NCBI GenBank assembly: GCA_023386865.1 | Contig: JAEWIV010000133.1 | Location: 1 to 8,152, forward strand | Direction: 5' to 3' | Length of the DNA: 8,152 nt | From: Pseudomonadota bacterium | GTDB taxonomy: Bacteria > Pseudomonadota > Alphaproteobacteria > Reyranellales > Reyranellaceae | Shown: one piece after another, positions 1 to 5,674 of the stretch | Position numbering within the stretch: the first letter of the stretch is position 1 | Layout: each line of letters begins with the position of its first letter | The notes under the pieces: model-generated | What the model saw: only the letters and a program-made list of their open reading frames with translations | What the model was told of the DNA's origin: nothing | Database searches by the model: none | Position numbers and translations under genes: made by a program

Positions 1-152
1 TTGGACGGGAAGATGTTGCGCGGGCTGACCGGCACGCCCATGCGCAGGATCGAACGGGCGAACAACTCGTTGGCGGAGGCCGACCCTGAACCGTTGACGT
101 TCGCGAACTTGACGACGAAGTCGTTGACGGCGGCGATGGCTTGCTTGGTCAC
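1..152 (-). CDS. korA: 2-oxoglutarate (2-oxoacid):acceptor oxidoreductase subunit alpha, N-terminal part (runs off the window)
   Basis: Only the first 50 codons are present; the gene continues past base 1. The peptide begins VTKQAIAAVNDFVVKF and goes on through ANVNGSGSASANELFARSIL to GVPVSPRNIFPSN. This is the characteristic start of KorA-type alpha subunits in which the gamma domain is fused at the N-terminus: the glycine/serine-rich NVNGSGSASAN loop, then the SPRNIFPSN segment. KorA with KorB forms a thiamine-diphosphate enzyme that oxidatively decarboxylates 2-oxoglutarate (or a related 2-oxoacid) to the acyl-CoA and passes electrons to ferredoxin or a flavoprotein. The start is GTG at 152-150, chosen because GGGGAGG lies 6 nt upstream on the minus strand (165-159). 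The flavoprotein upstream on the same strand probably belongs to the same operon. The exact 2-oxoacid cannot be told from this fragment. Confidence 0.82.
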   Translation of the reverse strand, partial: MTKQAIAAVNDFVVKFANVNGSGSASANELFARSILRMGVPVSPRNIFPS

Positions 153-157
153 GCTCT

Positions 158-165
158 ACCTCCCC
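158..165 (-). promoter_or_regulatory. Ribosome binding site of korA, formed by the edge of a palindromic repeat
   Basis: On the minus strand GGGGAGGT precedes the GTG start with AGAGC between. The GGAGG core is a near-perfect Shine-Dalgarno sequence and decides the GTG start. The same bases are the outer arm (ACCTCCCC on the plus strand) of the palindromic repeat at 158-285, so the repeat supplies the translation signal. When that hairpin forms, the site would be base-paired. Confidence 0.65.
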
Positions 166-285
166 TTCGTCTGCGAAGGGGAGGTGCCCGCGTAGCGGGC
201 GGAGGGGTCATGAGCCCACGGAACGAGGCTCATGACCCCTCCGTCGGCGTAAGACGCCGACACCTCCCCAGCTTCGCTGGGGAGG
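158..285. repeat. Multi-hairpin palindromic intergenic repeat element
   Basis: This 128-bp stretch is almost wholly made of nested inverted repeats. Hairpin 1 is 158-169 with 174-185 (12-bp stem, TCTG loop). Hairpin 2 is 186-191 with 195-200 (GCCCGC/GCGGGC). A central 16-bp hairpin pairs 201-216 with 227-242 around a 10-nt loop. Hairpin 3 is 243-250 with 254-261 (GTCGGCGT/ACGCCGAC). Hairpin 4 is 263-272 with 276-285. The outer arms (CCTCCCC at one end, GGGGAGG at the other) also pair, so the whole can fold as a cruciform. No terminal T-run follows on either strand, so it is not a standard terminator. The design and position between two genes of one operon fit a dispersed, non-coding palindromic element of the REP/MITE kind; copies elsewhere in the genome cannot be seen here. 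It fills essentially the whole gap between the flavoprotein and korA. Confidence 0.85.
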
Positions 286-292
286 AAGTATC

Positions 293-385
293 CTAGTGCT
301 TGCGGCATGCTTGCTCCGCGTGAGTCATTTCCACGTAGTACTTGCGCATGTCCCACGCGCCGGTCGGGCAGCGCTCGGCGCACTA
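293..385 (-). pseudogene. C-terminal remainder of the ferredoxin domain, after the internal TAG
   Basis: Reading on in the flavoprotein frame past the TAG at 385-383 gives 29 codons: CAERCPTGAWDMRKYYVEM, then THAEQACRKH, ending at TAG 295-293. Joined to CLHCG before the stop, this restores a full CxxCxxCxxxCP 4Fe-4S motif followed by the GAWDM and EMTHA sequence that I associate with this family. The piece is therefore real former coding sequence, not chance. The natural gene is 293-2104, about 603 codons. Leucine is my best guess for the lost residue; one base change turns TTG into TAG. No ribosome binding site suggests separate translation. Confidence 0.85.
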
Positions 386-2104
386 CCCGCAATGCAGGCA
401 GACGTCCTCGTCCTTCGCCATGATGCGGCCGGTCTTGAGGTCGTTGCCGATGTAGAGGTCCTGGGTCAGGTTCACCGCCGGTGCGTTCAGCCGCTGCCGG
501 AGATCCTTCTCGTCACCGTTCTCGGTGAAGGTGATGCAGTCCATCGGGCAGATGTCGACGCAGGCGTCGCACTCGATGCACAGCGTCCCGGTGAACACCG
601 TCTGCACGTCGCAGTTCAGGCAGCGCTGGGCCTCGTCGAAGGCGAGCTTGGGATCGAAGCCCAGCTCGACCTCGGCCATGATGTCCTTCAACGCCTCGGC
701 CTTGGCGCGGTGCGGGACCTTGAAGCGGTGGTCGATGGTCGGAGCGTTGTCGTAGCTCCACTCGTGGATGCCCATCTTCTGGCTGACGATGTTGACGCCC
801 GGCGCCGGCCGCTCGTCGGGATCCTCGCCTATGAGCATCTTGTGGATGGAGATCGCCGCATCGTGGCCGTGCGCGGCCGCCCAGATGATGTTCTTGGGCC
901 CGAAGGCCGCGTCGCCGCCGAAGAACACCTTGGCTTGCGTGCTCTGCAGCGTCGCCTCGTTGAGCTTGGGCAGGCCCCAGCGGTCGAACTCGATGCCGGC
1001 GTCCTGCTCGATCCAGGGGAACGCATTCTCCTGGCCGATCGCCACCAGCACGTCGTCGCATTCGTAGTGCTCGTCGGGCTCGCCCGACGGGATCAGCGAG
1101 CGGCGGCCCTTGGCGTCGTACTCGGCCTTCACCTTCTCGAACAGCACGCCGGTGATCTTGCCGTCGTTGTGCGTGACTTCCTTGGGCACCAGCATGTTGA
1201 GGATGGGGATGTCCTCGCCCATCGCGTCTTCCTTCTCCCAGGGAGACGCCTTCATCTCGTCGAAGCCGGAACGGACGATCACCTTGACGTCCTCGCCGCC
1301 GAGGCGACGCGCGGTGCGGCAGCAGTCCATCGCTGTGTTACCGCCGCCCAGCACGATCACGCGCTTGCCGACCTTGCTGATGTGGCCGAATGAGACCGAC
1401 GACAGCCAGTCCAATCCGATATGGATGTTGGCCGCGGCTTCCTTGCGGCCCGGCACATCGAGGTCGCGACCGCGCGGCGCGCCCGAGCCCACGAACACCG
1501 CGTCGTAGCCTTCGGCCAGGATCTTCTTCATCGAGTCGACCTTCTGATGGCGGAATTCGATGTTGCCGATGCCGGTGATGTAGCCGACTTCCTCGTCGAT
1601 CACCGACTCAGGGAGACGGAAGTGCGGGATCTGCGTGCGGATGAAGCCGCCGAGCTTGGGATCCTGGTCGTAGATGATGATCTCGTAGCCCAGCACCGCG
1701 AGGTCGCGCGCCACGGTGAGCGAGGCGGGGCCGCCGCCGATGCAGGCGATGCGCTTGCCGTTCTTGGGCGGCGCCTTGGGCATCAAGGTTCCGATATCGT
1801 CGTCCTTGTAGTCGGCGGCGACGCGCTTCAGGCGGCAGATCGCGACCGGCTCCTTCTTGCCCTTCACGAGGTGTTCGTCCTCGACGCGGCTGCGCCGGCA
1901 CGCCGGTTCGCAGGGCCTGTCGCACGTCCGTCCCAGGATCCCGGGGAAGACGTTGGACTTCCAGTTGATCATGTACGCGTCGGAGTAGCGCCCGTGGGCA
2001 ATCAGACGGATGTACTCGGGCACCGGGGTATGGGCGGGACAGGCCCACTGGCAGTCGACGACCTTGTGAAAGTAGTCGGGATTCTTGATGTCGGTCGGCT
2101 TCAA
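383..2104 (-). CDS. GltD-like FAD/NAD(P)-dependent oxidoreductase with fused 4Fe-4S ferredoxin domain, cut by an in-frame TAG
   Basis: The product is 573 residues to the first stop. The N-terminus has the GltD-type iron-sulfur domain (Cys18, Cys22, Cys61, Cys65, Cys69 in CQWACP and CDRPCEPAC). An FAD Rossmann motif IGGGPAS lies near 122-128, an NAD(P)-binding LGGGNTAMD near 252-260, and the second FAD contact GGDAAFGPKNIIWAA near 397-411. A ferredoxin-like tail carries CIECDACVDICP (509-520) and starts a second cluster, CLHCG (569-573). Relatives are glutamate synthase small subunits and electron-transfer flavoproteins. With korA directly downstream, it probably moves electrons between the 2-oxoacid oxidoreductase and NAD(P)H (inference). 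The start is TTG at 2104-2102 with GGAG six bases upstream. The stop at 385-383 falls between the second and third cysteines of the last CxxCxxCxxxCP motif; the family-like C-terminus continues in frame to 293. It may be a recent nonsense mutation or a sequencing error. Confidence 0.88.
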   Translation of the reverse strand: MKPTDIKNPDYFHKVVDCQWACPAHTPVPEYIRLIAHGRYSDAYMINWKSNVFPGILGRTCDRPCEPACRRSRVEDEHLVKGKKEPVAICRLKRVAADYKDDDIGTLMPKAPPKNGKRIACIGGGPASLTVARDLAVLGYEIIIYDQDPKLGGFIRTQIPHFRLPESVIDEEVGYITGIGNIEFRHQKVDSMKKILAEGYDAVFVGSGAPRGRDLDVPGRKEAAANIHIGLDWLSSVSFGHISKVGKRVIVLGGGNTAMDCCRTARRLGGEDVKVIVRSGFDEMKASPWEKEDAMGEDIPILNMLVPKEVTHNDGKITGVLFEKVKAEYDAKGRRSLIPSGEPDEHYECDDVLVAIGQENAFPWIEQDAGIEFDRWGLPKLNEATLQSTQAKVFFGGDAAFGPKNIIWAAAHGHDAAISIHKMLIGEDPDERPAPGVNIVSQKMGIHEWSYDNAPTIDHRFKVPHRAKAEALKDIMAEVELGFDPKLAFDEAQRCLNCDVQTVFTGTLCIECDACVDICPMDCITFTENGDEKDLRQRLNAPAVNLTQDLYIGNDLKTGRIMAKDEDVCLHCG

Positions 2105-2262
2105 CAGAAACTCCAGGCGCCGGTTAGCAGCCAGGTAAATGACAGTTCAGATCATATCCCAAAAGGGTCGCGCATTGGGTAGATTCAGGATGATCACGTC
2201 AAGAACCTTGTGCGCTAACCGCTTGGGACGAAACAACAAATCCACAGGCCGTGCATGGCTTT
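2105..2262. other. Intergenic gap between the AraC regulator and the flavoprotein; possible promoter for the redox operon
   Basis: This 158-bp gap lies downstream of the AraC gene and upstream of the flavoprotein, both on the minus strand. It is less GC-rich than its surroundings. On the minus strand TATGAT (2156-2151) would be a good -10 hexamer about 47 bases before the TTG start, but I see no convincing -35 at the right distance. A TTGACG also occurs further upstream without a matching -10. No clear terminator follows the AraC gene. The flavoprotein-korA operon probably has its own promoter here, as a low-confidence inference. Confidence 0.3.
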
Positions 2263-3060
2263 TCAAGGCCGATGCCGATAGGCGCTCGGCGAAGCCCCGG
2301 CGGCGCGCCGGAACATCGCGCTGAAGGCACTAACGCTGTCGTAGCCCAGATCAAGCGCCACCTGCGTCACTGGGGCGCCGGTTCCCAGTCGCCCCATCGC
2401 CTCGAGCACGCGCGCCTGCTGACGCCAGGCGCCGAAGGAAAGACCGGTCTCGCTCTGGAAATGTCGAGCCAGGGTGCGGGCGCTGGCGTTGAGCGTCGCC
2501 GCCCATTCATCCAGCGTGCGCTGATCGCCCGGCGCCTCGAGCAGCGCCTGGCAAAGGGCGCGCAGCCTGGCATCGCTCGGCATCGGCAGCTGCAGGGGCA
2601 GGGACTGCAGGCCGCGCAATTCGGCGATGATCAGCGCCACGACGTGGCCCGCCGGCCCATCCTCGTCGTAATCCAGAGGCAGCTCGGTGGCGCGCACGAT
2701 CAGTTCGCGCAGCAACGGCGACACCGGCAGCACGCGGCAGACCTCGGGCATGAACGCCGCCGCGTCCTCGCGCAGGTAGAGCGTCCGCATGGTGAGGTCG
2801 CTCAGCATGACGATGCTGTGGCGCACGCCGGCCGGCATCCACAGCGCGCGCTGCGGCGGCACCATCCACATGCCGTCATCGGTCGAGACCCGCATCGTTC
2901 CGGCGGTCGCATAGATCAGCTGGGCGCGCTCGTGGACGTGCGGCAGCACCTCGAAGCCCGAAGCGAAGTCCTTGGGCATGGCCGCCACGGCGCGCGGCAC
3001 CCGCTGGTAGTCCAACGGATCGGTGGACCGCTTGGGGGCGGTTTGTCTCTTTCGCGACAT
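2263..3060 (-). CDS. AraC-family transcriptional regulator with N-terminal cupin-like sensor domain
   Basis: The product is 265 residues. The N-terminal half looks like an AraC-type cupin sensor: HVHERAQLIYATAG near 41-54, with His41 and His43, and VPPQRALWMPAGVRHS near 67-82. The C-terminal half holds the two helix-turn-helix units: TLDEWAATLNASARTLARHF near 182-201, and VTQVALDLGYDSVSAFSAMF near 231-250, followed by RRAAGASPSAYR, the usual AraC ending. The length matches short AraC regulators of the NimR type, which control a neighbouring exporter. Here too it is divergent from an MFS gene with only 67 bp between the starts, so it most likely controls that transporter and itself. The ligand is unknown. 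The ATG at 3060 has only a poor ribosome site upstream, so the start is less sure than the family. Confidence 0.9.
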   Translation of the reverse strand: MSRKRQTAPKRSTDPLDYQRVPRAVAAMPKDFASGFEVLPHVHERAQLIYATAGTMRVSTDDGMWMVPPQRALWMPAGVRHSIVMLSDLTMRTLYLREDAAAFMPEVCRVLPVSPLLRELIVRATELPLDYDEDGPAGHVVALIIAELRGLQSLPLQLPMPSDARLRALCQALLEAPGDQRTLDEWAATLNASARTLARHFQSETGLSFGAWRQQARVLEAMGRLGTGAPVTQVALDLGYDSVSAFSAMFRRAAGASPSAYRHRP

Positions 3061-3127
3061 AAGTTGGCAGTCTAGCGCAAGACAGACAGGCCTGCCATGC
3101 CTAGTCTGGCAGTCGGAGGAAACGCGT
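3061..3127. promoter_or_regulatory. Divergent AraC/MFS control region with repeated TGGCAGTC
   Basis: This 67-bp gap must hold both divergent promoters. TGGCAGTC occurs twice in the same orientation, at 3065-3072 and 3107-3114, 42 bp apart, or four helical turns. Directly repeated half-sites on one DNA face are typical of AraC-family binding. TGCCA (3093-3097) and TGGCA (3107-3111) also form an inverted pair. The binding role is an inference. The second copy abuts the MFS ribosome site GGAGGA (3115-3120). I could not assign clear -35/-10 hexamers. Confidence 0.4.
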
Positions 3128-4315
3128 ATGAGTCACAGCAGCCCGACGTCGATCCTGCTCAACATCGGCCACGCCATGGACCATTGGCTGATCGTGGTCT
3201 TCGCCTACACCTGGGGCGTCATCGCGGGCGTGTGGGGCGTCGAATGGACCGAGCTCACGCCGTTCAACTACGGCGCGCTGTTCATGTTCGGCATGGGCTC
3301 GATCGTGAGCGGCCGGCTGGGCGACCTGTGGGGCCGCTGGATCATGATGGTGATCTTCTTCGCCGGCATGGGCGTGTCGGCGCTGATCATCGCGCTGTGC
3401 AGCAACAAGTGGCAGATCGGCATCGCGCTCACCCTGATGGGTGCCTTCGCCTCGATCTACCATCCGGTCGGCATCCCGATGCTGGTGCAGAAGGCCAAGA
3501 ATTACGGCTTCACCATCGGCGTGAACGGATTGGCCGGCAACATGGGCATCGCCATCGCCGCCGGCGTGTCGGTCTATATCGCCCAGCGCTTCGGCTGGCA
3601 GATGGCCTTCGTCATCCCCGGCGTGATCTGTCTCATCTGCGCCGTCGCCTTCGTGGCCCTCGTGCCGCGCGAAGCCGAGGCCCCGGCCAAGCGAAAGCAG
3701 AAGATGATCGACCTGCCGCCGTCGGTCATGGCGCGCGTGTTCGCCATCATGACCTTCACCGCGGTGACCGGCAGCATCATCTTCAACTTCACGACCAACG
3801 GTAACGGCGAGCTGTTGCGCGAGCGCGTCAAAGGCGCGGTGCAGGATCCGGCCGAGCTCGCGATCATGCTGTTCGTGATCTTCTCGCTGGCCTCGCTGGC
3901 CCAGCTCGTGGTCGGCAAGCTGATCGACCGCTATCCGCTGAAGAACATCTACGTGCCGATCGTGCTGCTGCAGGTGCCGCTGTTCCTGATCGCCTCGCAG
4001 GTCACGGACTGGGCGCTGTTCATCACGGCGATCGGCTTCATGCTCCTGGTGTTCGGCGCCATCCCGTTCACCGACGCCATGATCGTGAAGTACATCGACG
4101 ACCGCATGCGCAGCCGCGTCACCGGCGCGCGTCTGGCGATCGGCTTCGGCGTCAGCTCCGTGGTCGTCGCCCTGATCGGCCCGATGGTAAAGGAGGCCGG
4201 CTTCCCGGTGATGCTGATGGTGCTGGCGGGGTGTGCCTTCCTCGGCTTCTGCGCCATCTCGATGCTGCCGGGCGAGCGCGACATGAGCAAGGCGACGCTG
4301 AAGCCCGCCGAGTAA
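3128..4315 (+). CDS. Major facilitator superfamily (MFS) transporter
   Basis: The product is a 395-residue, strongly hydrophobic inner-membrane protein with the size and pattern of a 12-helix MFS permease. The MFS signature between helices 2 and 3 is visible as SGRLGDLWGR (61-70). The two halves are separated by a charged loop near 180-200 (PREAEAPAKRKQKMIDLPP). A weaker echo of the motif, GKLIDRYPLKN (263-273), follows in the second half, as expected from the internal duplication. The conserved-looking stretch GAFASIYHPVGIPMLVQKAK (105-124) also suits this family. ATG 3128 is chosen because GGAGGA (3115-3120) sits seven bases upstream; the frame is open further upstream, but that would run through the control region into the AraC gene. 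Divergence from an AraC gene suggests inducible export or uptake of a small organic molecule. The substrate cannot be deduced. Confidence 0.9.
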   Translation: MSHSSPTSILLNIGHAMDHWLIVVFAYTWGVIAGVWGVEWTELTPFNYGALFMFGMGSIVSGRLGDLWGRWIMMVIFFAGMGVSALIIALCSNKWQIGIALTLMGAFASIYHPVGIPMLVQKAKNYGFTIGVNGLAGNMGIAIAAGVSVYIAQRFGWQMAFVIPGVICLICAVAFVALVPREAEAPAKRKQKMIDLPPSVMARVFAIMTFTAVTGSIIFNFTTNGNGELLRERVKGAVQDPAELAIMLFVIFSLASLAQLVVGKLIDRYPLKNIYVPIVLLQVPLFLIASQVTDWALFITAIGFMLLVFGAIPFTDAMIVKYIDDRMRSRVTGARLAIGFGVSSVVVALIGPMVKEAGFPVMLMVLAGCAFLGFCAISMLPGERDMSKATLKPAE

Positions 4316-4375
4316 CAGAATCGTCCTGCCGGGAACAAAGGCGTACGGTACATCTGTACGCACACATTCCTCGGT
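4316..4375 (+). promoter_or_regulatory. Upstream region of the flavoprotein with a TetR-like palindromic operator
   Basis: The 60-bp gap between the MFS stop and the flavoprotein ATG holds the near-perfect palindrome GTACATCTGTAC (4348-4359; arms GTACA/TGTAC around two bases). A second, overlapping inverted pair is GCGTAC (4341-4346) with GTACGC (4356-4361). Short GTAC-rich palindromes of this size fit TetR-family operators; TetR control of a flavin monooxygenase is known for EthR and ethA. No TetR gene is in the window, so the regulator would lie elsewhere. No terminator is visible after the MFS gene, so read-through is possible. Confidence 0.45.
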
Positions 4376-5674
4376 ATGGCGACAATGTCGGTTGAAGAGA
4401 TGGACACGCTTGTCGTGGGCGGGGGCCAGGCGGGGCTGGCCATGAGCGAGCACCTGAGCCGGGCGGGCGTGCCTCATGTCGTCGTCGAGCGGCATCGGAT
4501 CGCCGAACGCTGGCGCTCGGAACGCTGGGACTCGCTGGTCGCGAACGGCCCGGCCTGGCACGATCGCTTTCCGGGTCTCGCCTTTTCCGATGTCGACCGG
4601 AATGTCGGTCCCGACGATTTCCCGTCCAAGGAAGCGGTGGCGGACTATTTCGTCGCCTATGCCGGCAAGATCTCGGCCCCTGTCCGTTGCGGCGTCGACG
4701 TCCTGAAGGTCGAAAGAAGAATCGGTCGTCCTGGCTTCCGTGTCGAAACCTCCGCCGGCGTCATCGAGGCGAACAGCGTCGTCGCGGCAACCGGCTCCTT
4801 CCAGCGTCCCGTCGTTCCGGCGTTGGTTCCCCGGCAGGCCCCCGTGGCGCAAATGCACTCCACAAGCTACCGCAATCCGGCCCAGCTGCCCGACGGCGCG
4901 ATCCTGGTCGTGGGATCCGGTTCCTCAGGGACCCAGATCGCGGAAGAACTGCTCGAGTCCGGACGGCGCGTCTACCTCTCGATTGGTCCGCACGACCGTC
5001 CGCCGCGCGCCTATCGCGGCCGCGATTACTGCTGGTGGCTCGGTGTCCTGGGCAAATGGGACGCCGTTGCGCGAGAGCCGGGCAGGGAACACGTGACGAT
5101 CGCCGTGAGCGGTGTGCGCGGCGGCCATACGATCGACTTTCGGCGTCTTGCGGCGCGAGGAATGATCCTGGTGGGGCGGACGGAAGCCTACGCCGATGGC
5201 GCGATCAGGTTCGCGCCGGACCTTGTCGACAATCTCGAACAGGGCGATCTCTACCTCCGCTCCCTGCTGGATGAAGCCGACGCCTATGTCGTGCGCAACG
5301 GTCTCGATCTCCCGGAAGAGGCGGAGGCAAGGGCCATCGGACCAGACTCCGATTGCATAACCAACCCCATCTCAGTGCTCGACCTGGCGAAAGCGGGGAT
5401 CACCACCATGATCTGGGCGACGGGATTCGTTGCCGACTACACCTGGATAAAGCTCGACATCTTCAACGAGGACGGCAGGCCGAGGCATCAGCGCGGCGTC
5501 TCGGCCGAACCGGGCCTGTATTTCCTCGGCCTGCCTTGGCAGTCGCGACGTGGCTCGTCGTTCATCTGGGGCGTGTGGCACGATGCCAAGTACCTGGCCG
5601 ATCAAATCGTCAACCAGCGCAAGTATGTCGACTATGACCTCGCAAGGCGCGGAAGCCGGTCTCAGCTGCGGTAG
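4376..5674 (+). CDS. CzcO-like flavin-dependent monooxygenase / NAD(P)-FAD oxidoreductase
   Basis: The product is 432 residues, the usual size for single-domain flavoproteins of the class B monooxygenase/CzcO group. The FAD motif VVGGGQAGLAMSEHL (13-27) is at the N-terminus. RIAERWRSERWDSLVANGPA (41-60) matches the conserved region after the first Rossmann strand. A second dinucleotide motif, VVGSGSSGTQIAEEL (178-192), would bind NADPH. It is preceded by QMHSTSYRNP (159-168), the place of the HxxxY/W monooxygenase fingerprint. ATGF (348-351) and GLYFLGLPWQSRRGSSFIWG (380-399) complete the FAD fold. It probably oxidises a small organic substrate with NADPH and oxygen, but the substrate is unknown; the CzcO name does not imply cation transport. 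The start is uncertain: ATG 4376, 4385 and 4400 are in frame, none with a good ribosome site, and the last leaves the typical MDTLVVGGG beginning. Its 3' end overlaps argJ by 13 bp. Confidence 0.87.
   Translation: MATMSVEEMDTLVVGGGQAGLAMSEHLSRAGVPHVVVERHRIAERWRSERWDSLVANGPAWHDRFPGLAFSDVDRNVGPDDFPSKEAVADYFVAYAGKISAPVRCGVDVLKVERRIGRPGFRVETSAGVIEANSVVAATGSFQRPVVPALVPRQAPVAQMHSTSYRNPAQLPDGAILVVGSGSSGTQIAEELLESGRRVYLSIGPHDRPPRAYRGRDYCWWLGVLGKWDAVAREPGREHVTIAVSGVRGGHTIDFRRLAARGMILVGRTEAYADGAIRFAPDLVDNLEQGDLYLRSLLDEADAYVVRNGLDLPEEAEARAIGPDSDCITNPISVLDLAKAGITTMIWATGFVADYTWIKLDIFNEDGRPRHQRGVSAEPGLYFLGLPWQSRRGSSFIWGVWHDAKYLADQIVNQRKYVDYDLARRGSRSQLR

Noticed and set aside
1..195. 64-codon plus-strand ORF at the left end
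   Set aside because: The minus strand here encodes the unmistakable KorA N-terminus with a good ribosome site, and the last part of this ORF runs through the palindromic repeat.
158..285. Palindromic repeat as a rho-independent terminator or a CRISPR-like array
   Set aside because: No T-run follows any of the stems, and there are no regular repeats with unique spacers.
383..385. TAG as a pyrrolysine codon or programmed read-through
   Set aside because: Nothing in the window supports it: no pyrrolysine genes, no special downstream element, and the tail is an ordinary ferredoxin segment. Mutation or base error is simpler.
156..392. 78-codon minus-strand ORF
   Set aside because: Much of it is palindromic repeat and the rest is the flavoprotein tail in another frame.
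296..1393. Long plus-strand ORF (365 codons) opposite the flavoprotein, plus others at 1421-2182 and 2251-3075
   Set aside because: These are antisense shadows of GC-rich genes: low-complexity Leu/Ala/Val/Arg/His-rich sequence, no recognisable motifs, and the opposite strand encodes clear FAD and AraC domains.
3023..3127. Earlier start for the MFS gene at 3023
   Set aside because: It would overlap the AraC gene and its control region; GGAGGA seven bases before ATG 3128 marks the real start.
3101..4858. 585-codon minus-strand ORF
   Set aside because: Rich in His, Asp, Arg and Gln as expected from the reverse complement of hydrophobic membrane codons; it crosses the MFS and flavoprotein genes, both with firm family motifs on the plus strand.
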